Shown in pieces: positions 61,405 to 64,000 of a DNA stretch of 64,000 bases. The notes under the pieces were generated by a model that had not been told where the DNA came from, did no database searches, and saw only the letters and a program-made list of their open reading frames with translations. The position numbers were made by a program, and so were the translations under genes. The stretch comes from CAUZWH01 sp965224275 (lineage in GTDB: Bacteria; Pseudomonadota; Alphaproteobacteria; SHVV01), in contig CBDCYR010000013.1 of the NCBI GenBank assembly GCA_965224275.1, forward strand, positions 1-64,000. Reading direction: 5' to 3'. Numbering within the stretch: the first letter of the stretch is position 1; every line of letters starts with the position of its first letter.

Positions 61405-62220
61405 ATGCCGGAAAACGGAGGCGCCCTACTTAGCGTCAACAACATCGAGGTCATCTACGATCATGTGATCCTGGTGTTGCGGGGTGTTTCCTTCGAGGTA
61501 CCCGAGGGGGGTGTGGTCACCCTCCTCGGGGCCAACGGCGCGGGAAAAACGACCACTCTCAAAGCCATCTCCAACCTGCTCCATTCTGAGCGTGGCGAAG
61601 TCACCAAAGGGTCGATCGAGTATCAGGGCGGACGGATTGACCGGCTGAGCGCCAACGACCTTGTCAAACGCGGCGTCATCCAGGTGATGGAGGGGCGCCA
61701 TTGCTTCGAGCATCTCACCGTCGAAGAAAACCTGATGTCGGGCGCTTATACCCGAGGTGATGGCCGCGCCAATATCAGCGCTGACCTCGACATGGTCTAC
61801 AGCTACTTTCCGCGCATCAAAGAGCGTCGGGACGCTCAAGCGGGTTATGTTTCCGGCGGCGAACAACAGATGACCGCGATCGGCCGGGCGCTGATGGCGC
61901 GGCCCAAACTCATCCTGCTAGATGAGCCGTCCATGGGATTGGCGCCGCAGCTCGTTGAAGAGATTTTCGAGATCGTCAAACGCCTCAATGAGAACGAGGG
62001 CGTGAGCTTCCTGCTCGCTGAACAGAACGCAAATATTGCCCTGCGTTACTCTAAGCATGGTTACATTTTGGAGAACGGTCGCGTCGTGCTCGACGGCGAG
62101 GCGGCCACGCTCAGTGAGAACGAAGACGTTAAGGAGTTCTATCTCGGGCTGAGCGCGAGTGGCCGCAGGAGCTACCGCAACGCTAAGCATTATCGCCGCC
62201 GCAAACGCTGGCTGGCCTAA
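61405..62220 (+). CDS. ABC transporter ATP-binding protein, LivF type
   Basis: A 271-residue HAAT ATPase. Walker A 'GANGAGKTTTLKAI' near residue 46, signature 'VSGGEQQMTAIGRAL' near residue 149, Walker B 'LILLDEPSMGLAPQLVEEI' near residue 168 and H-loop 'FLLAEQNANIALRYS'. The C-terminus carries an extra basic stretch ('RRSYRNAKHYRRRKRW') not found in most LivF. It ends 12 bp before the aryl-CoA ligase gene. It is the fifth and last transporter gene of the operon. Confidence 0.93.
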   Translation: MPENGGALLSVNNIEVIYDHVILVLRGVSFEVPEGGVVTLLGANGAGKTTTLKAISNLLHSERGEVTKGSIEYQGGRIDRLSANDLVKRGVIQVMEGRHCFEHLTVEENLMSGAYTRGDGRANISADLDMVYSYFPRIKERRDAQAGYVSGGEQQMTAIGRALMARPKLILLDEPSMGLAPQLVEEIFEIVKRLNENEGVSFLLAEQNANIALRYSKHGYILENGRVVLDGEAATLSENEDVKEFYLGLSASGRRSYRNAKHYRRRKRWLA

Positions 62221-62232
62221 ACCGGCGACATC

Positions 62233-63468
62233 GTGAGCGATCATTTCGACGAGTTGGAACTGCGCGATCCCGAACTTCGGGACGTGACAATGCTCGCCGC
62301 GGTACGCGATCAGATCGCGCATGCCAAGATCAACGCGCCCTATTTCGCCGATCATTTTGCCGATGTCGATCCCCGCACAATCACTGACCGTGCTGCGTTG
62401 GGCGGCGTGCCGGTTACCCGTAAGAGCGACCTGATTGAGCAACAAAAGAAAAACCTGCCATTTGGCGGACTCGCTACGGTGCCGCTGCACCAACTGGGCA
62501 GAATTTTCCAATCGCCGGGTCCGATCTACGATCCTGAAGGATTCGGCAAGGACTATTGGCGTTTTGCCCGGGCGATGTATGCCGCAGGCATTCGCCGCGG
62601 CGACGTCGTTCACAACAGCTTTTCCTATCACCTGACACCGGCGGGCTCGATGGTCGAAAGCGGCGCACACGCGATTGGCTGTGCGGTGATCCCCGCCGGC
62701 GTTGGCAATACCGAGCTGCAAGCGCAGATTATTGCCGACCTCAAACCAACGGCTTACGGCGGAACACCTTCGTTCCTGAAGATCCTGCTCGAAAAGGCGG
62801 TGGAACTCGGGCTTGATGCCTCGAGTATGAGAAAAGGCCTGGTTGGCGGAGAAGCGCTGCCGCCGGCATTGCGCCAGGCGATCAAGGACCTTGGTGTGGA
62901 GGTCTATCAGGGCTATGGCACCGCGGACGTGGGTTCCATTGCTTACGAATCTCCCGCTCTCGAAGGAATGATCGTCGATGAGGGCATCGTGCTGGAGATC
63001 GTTGAACCCGGCGGGCAGATGCCGGTGGAGGCGGGCGAGGTGGGCGAGGTCGTCGTGACCACACTCAACAAGGATTATCCGCTGGTTCGTTTCGCGACCG
63101 GTGACCTTTCGGCAGTGTTGCCCGGTGTCAGCCCGTGCGGGCGTACCAATATGCGGATTCGCGGTTGGATGGGCCGGGCTGATCAATCGGCTAAAGTGCG
63201 CGGGATGTTCGTGCACCCGAGCCAAATAGTGGCGGTGTTATCGCGCCATCCCGAGATAAAGAAAGGGCGGCTGGTCATCGTCCAACAGGATGGGCGTGAT
63301 CAGATGGTGCTGCATTGTGAAACCGATGCGCCAGACGACGGATTGGCGGCTGGGATTGGTGAAACGATCCAGTCCGTTTGCAAGGTGCGCGGTGATGTGG
63401 TTTTCGACGCTCCCGGTTCGCTGGCCGACGATGGCAGACTGATCGAGGACCAGCGCGCGGTGGGCTGA
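62233..63468 (+). CDS. Phenylacetate-CoA ligase-like AMP-binding enzyme
   Basis: A 411-residue ANL-superfamily member of the PaaK type, with a GTG start. It begins 'HFDELELRDPELRDV' and has 'GVPVTRKSDLIEQQK' in pattern near residue 59, 'HNSFSYHLTPAGSMVESGAH' near residue 138, 'YGGTPSFLKILLEKA' near residue 174, 'YQGYGTADVGSIAYES' near residue 224 and 'RFATGDLSAVLPG' near residue 286. PaaK enzymes make aryl-acyl-CoA thioesters from phenylacetate and similar acids. The protein is slightly shorter than PaaK (about 430 aa). It lies at the end of the HAAT operon, so it probably activates the imported aromatic acid. Exact substrate unknown. Confidence 0.9.
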   Translation: MSDHFDELELRDPELRDVTMLAAVRDQIAHAKINAPYFADHFADVDPRTITDRAALGGVPVTRKSDLIEQQKKNLPFGGLATVPLHQLGRIFQSPGPIYDPEGFGKDYWRFARAMYAAGIRRGDVVHNSFSYHLTPAGSMVESGAHAIGCAVIPAGVGNTELQAQIIADLKPTAYGGTPSFLKILLEKAVELGLDASSMRKGLVGGEALPPALRQAIKDLGVEVYQGYGTADVGSIAYESPALEGMIVDEGIVLEIVEPGGQMPVEAGEVGEVVVTTLNKDYPLVRFATGDLSAVLPGVSPCGRTNMRIRGWMGRADQSAKVRGMFVHPSQIVAVLSRHPEIKKGRLVIVQQDGRDQMVLHCETDAPDDGLAAGIGETIQSVCKVRGDVVFDAPGSLADDGRLIEDQRAVG

Positions 63469-63545
63469 GACTCGCCTAATTCTTTCTCCACCCATTGCGG
63501 GAGAGGGCATTGTTTCGATCTTGTTTGGATGGAGGTCCGCTGTCG

Positions 63546-63863
63546 CTACCCGGCGGCGGGCACCTGAACTTCCACAGTGTCGCCGTTAACGGTGACATCG
63601 AATTTCTGCACCGGTTTGCCGGCGTTGCCGACACCCTTCCACACATCGACGCGAAATCCGTGCAGGGGGCACTGAACCTCGGTGCCGTCGAACTCGCCTT
63701 CACCGAGCGATCCGCCGGCATGCGGGCAACGGTTGTTGATGGCGGCGCAACGCTCGCCGACGCGGAAAACAGCAACTTTCAAACGCTCGTCAACGTCGAT
63801 GATCGTCGCGCCATTGTCCGGGATATCGCTCAACTGCAAATTAATCGTTTGCTCGCCCACCAC
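63546..63863 (-). CDS. Rieske (2Fe-2S) ferredoxin
   Basis: A 105-residue Rieske ferredoxin. Ligands Cys46 and His48 in 'RCPHAGGSL' and Cys65 and His68 in 'QCPLHGF' are intact, with spacing of 16 residues between the pairs. The C-terminal strand 'FDVTVNGDTVEVQVPA' is typical. It is convergent with the PaaK-like gene, 77 bp away, and separate from the oxygenase cluster at 12-23 kb. It could supply electrons to a ring-hydroxylating or epoxidising oxygenase encoded beyond the window. Confidence 0.92.
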   Translation of the reverse strand: MVGEQTINLQLSDIPDNGATIIDVDERLKVAVFRVGERCAAINNRCPHAGGSLGEGEFDGTEVQCPLHGFRVDVWKGVGNAGKPVQKFDVTVNGDTVEVQVPAAG

Positions 63864-64000
63864 GCTTACCTCGCTGCTTGAATTGCGGCCGAGAGATTGC
63901 CACCGGATGCCGTTCGCAGCAACCGACCGTTGCCCACCGATACTTTGGTTGCCTGGGAACCGCCGCCGCTGGGGCGACGTGGACAGGGGCGCGCGCCGTT
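63864..64000. other. Window end; frame open from 63907
   Basis: An ATG at 63907 on + opens a frame that runs to the last base, but the 31 codons visible show nothing recognisable and no clear ribosome site. It could be the start of a gene divergent from the ferredoxin. Confidence 0.2.

Noticed and set aside
61918..63225. 435-codon minus-strand frame
   Set aside because: Antisense to LivF and the PaaK-like gene, both of which carry complete family motifs.

Overview
The window looks like chromosomal DNA of a moderately GC-rich alphaproteobacterium. The signs are an Usg-family gene, a DUF1289 gene, HrcA-type CIRCE operators in front of groESL, a GOGAT operon of bacterial type, and an alphaproteobacterial-style dispersed palindrome (ATTGCCGGG..CCCGGCAAT). 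It mixes intact core genes (groESL, gltBD, an ABC/GldG/DUF4340 locus) with a large accessory part for aromatic and CoA-thioester catabolism, and it carries many insertion sequences and broken genes. No 16S rRNA or tRNA was seen, so the genus is not assigned.

Layout. 1-7.7 kb is decayed. A hydantoinase A fragment runs into an IS5-family element that is itself split by an IS110-family element. The far side of the IS5 cuts off the 3' end of a cyclopropane-fatty-acid synthase gene, which lies in an operon with DUF1365 and FAD-oxidoreductase genes. Behind that operon lies a remnant of a gamma-butyrobetaine-dioxygenase-like gene. 7.7-12.5 kb holds sixA, an acyl-CoA dehydrogenase, an NDP-forming acyl-CoA synthetase and an SDR. 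12.7-27 kb is the main catabolic block: three paralogous Rieske oxygenase alpha subunits, one beta subunit, three RidA-like genes (one a tandem two-domain fusion), two alpha/beta hydrolases, a ferredoxin reductase, a Rieske ferredoxin, a DUF1989 protein and an orphan LivG/LivF pair. An IS481 element with a perfect 6-bp target duplication sits here, at the edge of a ~293-bp palindromic MITE-like repeat.

27-34 kb is decayed again. An IS256-family element with an 8-bp target duplication splits a VanZ-like membrane protein gene. An oligopeptide/microcin-type binding-protein gene is broken by a frameshift and a 149-bp tandem duplication, and a secreted metallophosphoesterase gene has an amber stop plus a frameshift. 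34-47 kb carries an ALDH, a RidA, usg, groESL with several CIRCE-like operators, the four-gene ABC/GldG locus, GNAT, SDR, DUF1289, an unpaired dioxygenase beta subunit and a two-domain VOC protein, followed by a Phd/VapC toxin-antitoxin pair with a 16-bp inverted-repeat operator. 47.7-54 kb is gltD-gltB.

55-63.9 kb is one co-oriented operon: an AMP-forming acyl-CoA synthetase, a complete branched-chain-amino-acid-type (HAAT) ABC importer (LivG, LivH, LivM, binding protein, LivF) and a PaaK-like aryl-CoA ligase, followed by a Rieske ferredoxin on the opposite strand. The layout suggests uptake of an aromatic or acyl carboxylate followed by CoA activation, while the 12-27 kb block would hydroxylate and ring-open aromatics. 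Substrates are inferred, not proven. At least eight disrupted genes, four IS elements (one nested) and IS-bounded gene truncations in 64 kb point to a genome losing accessory functions through IS activity.
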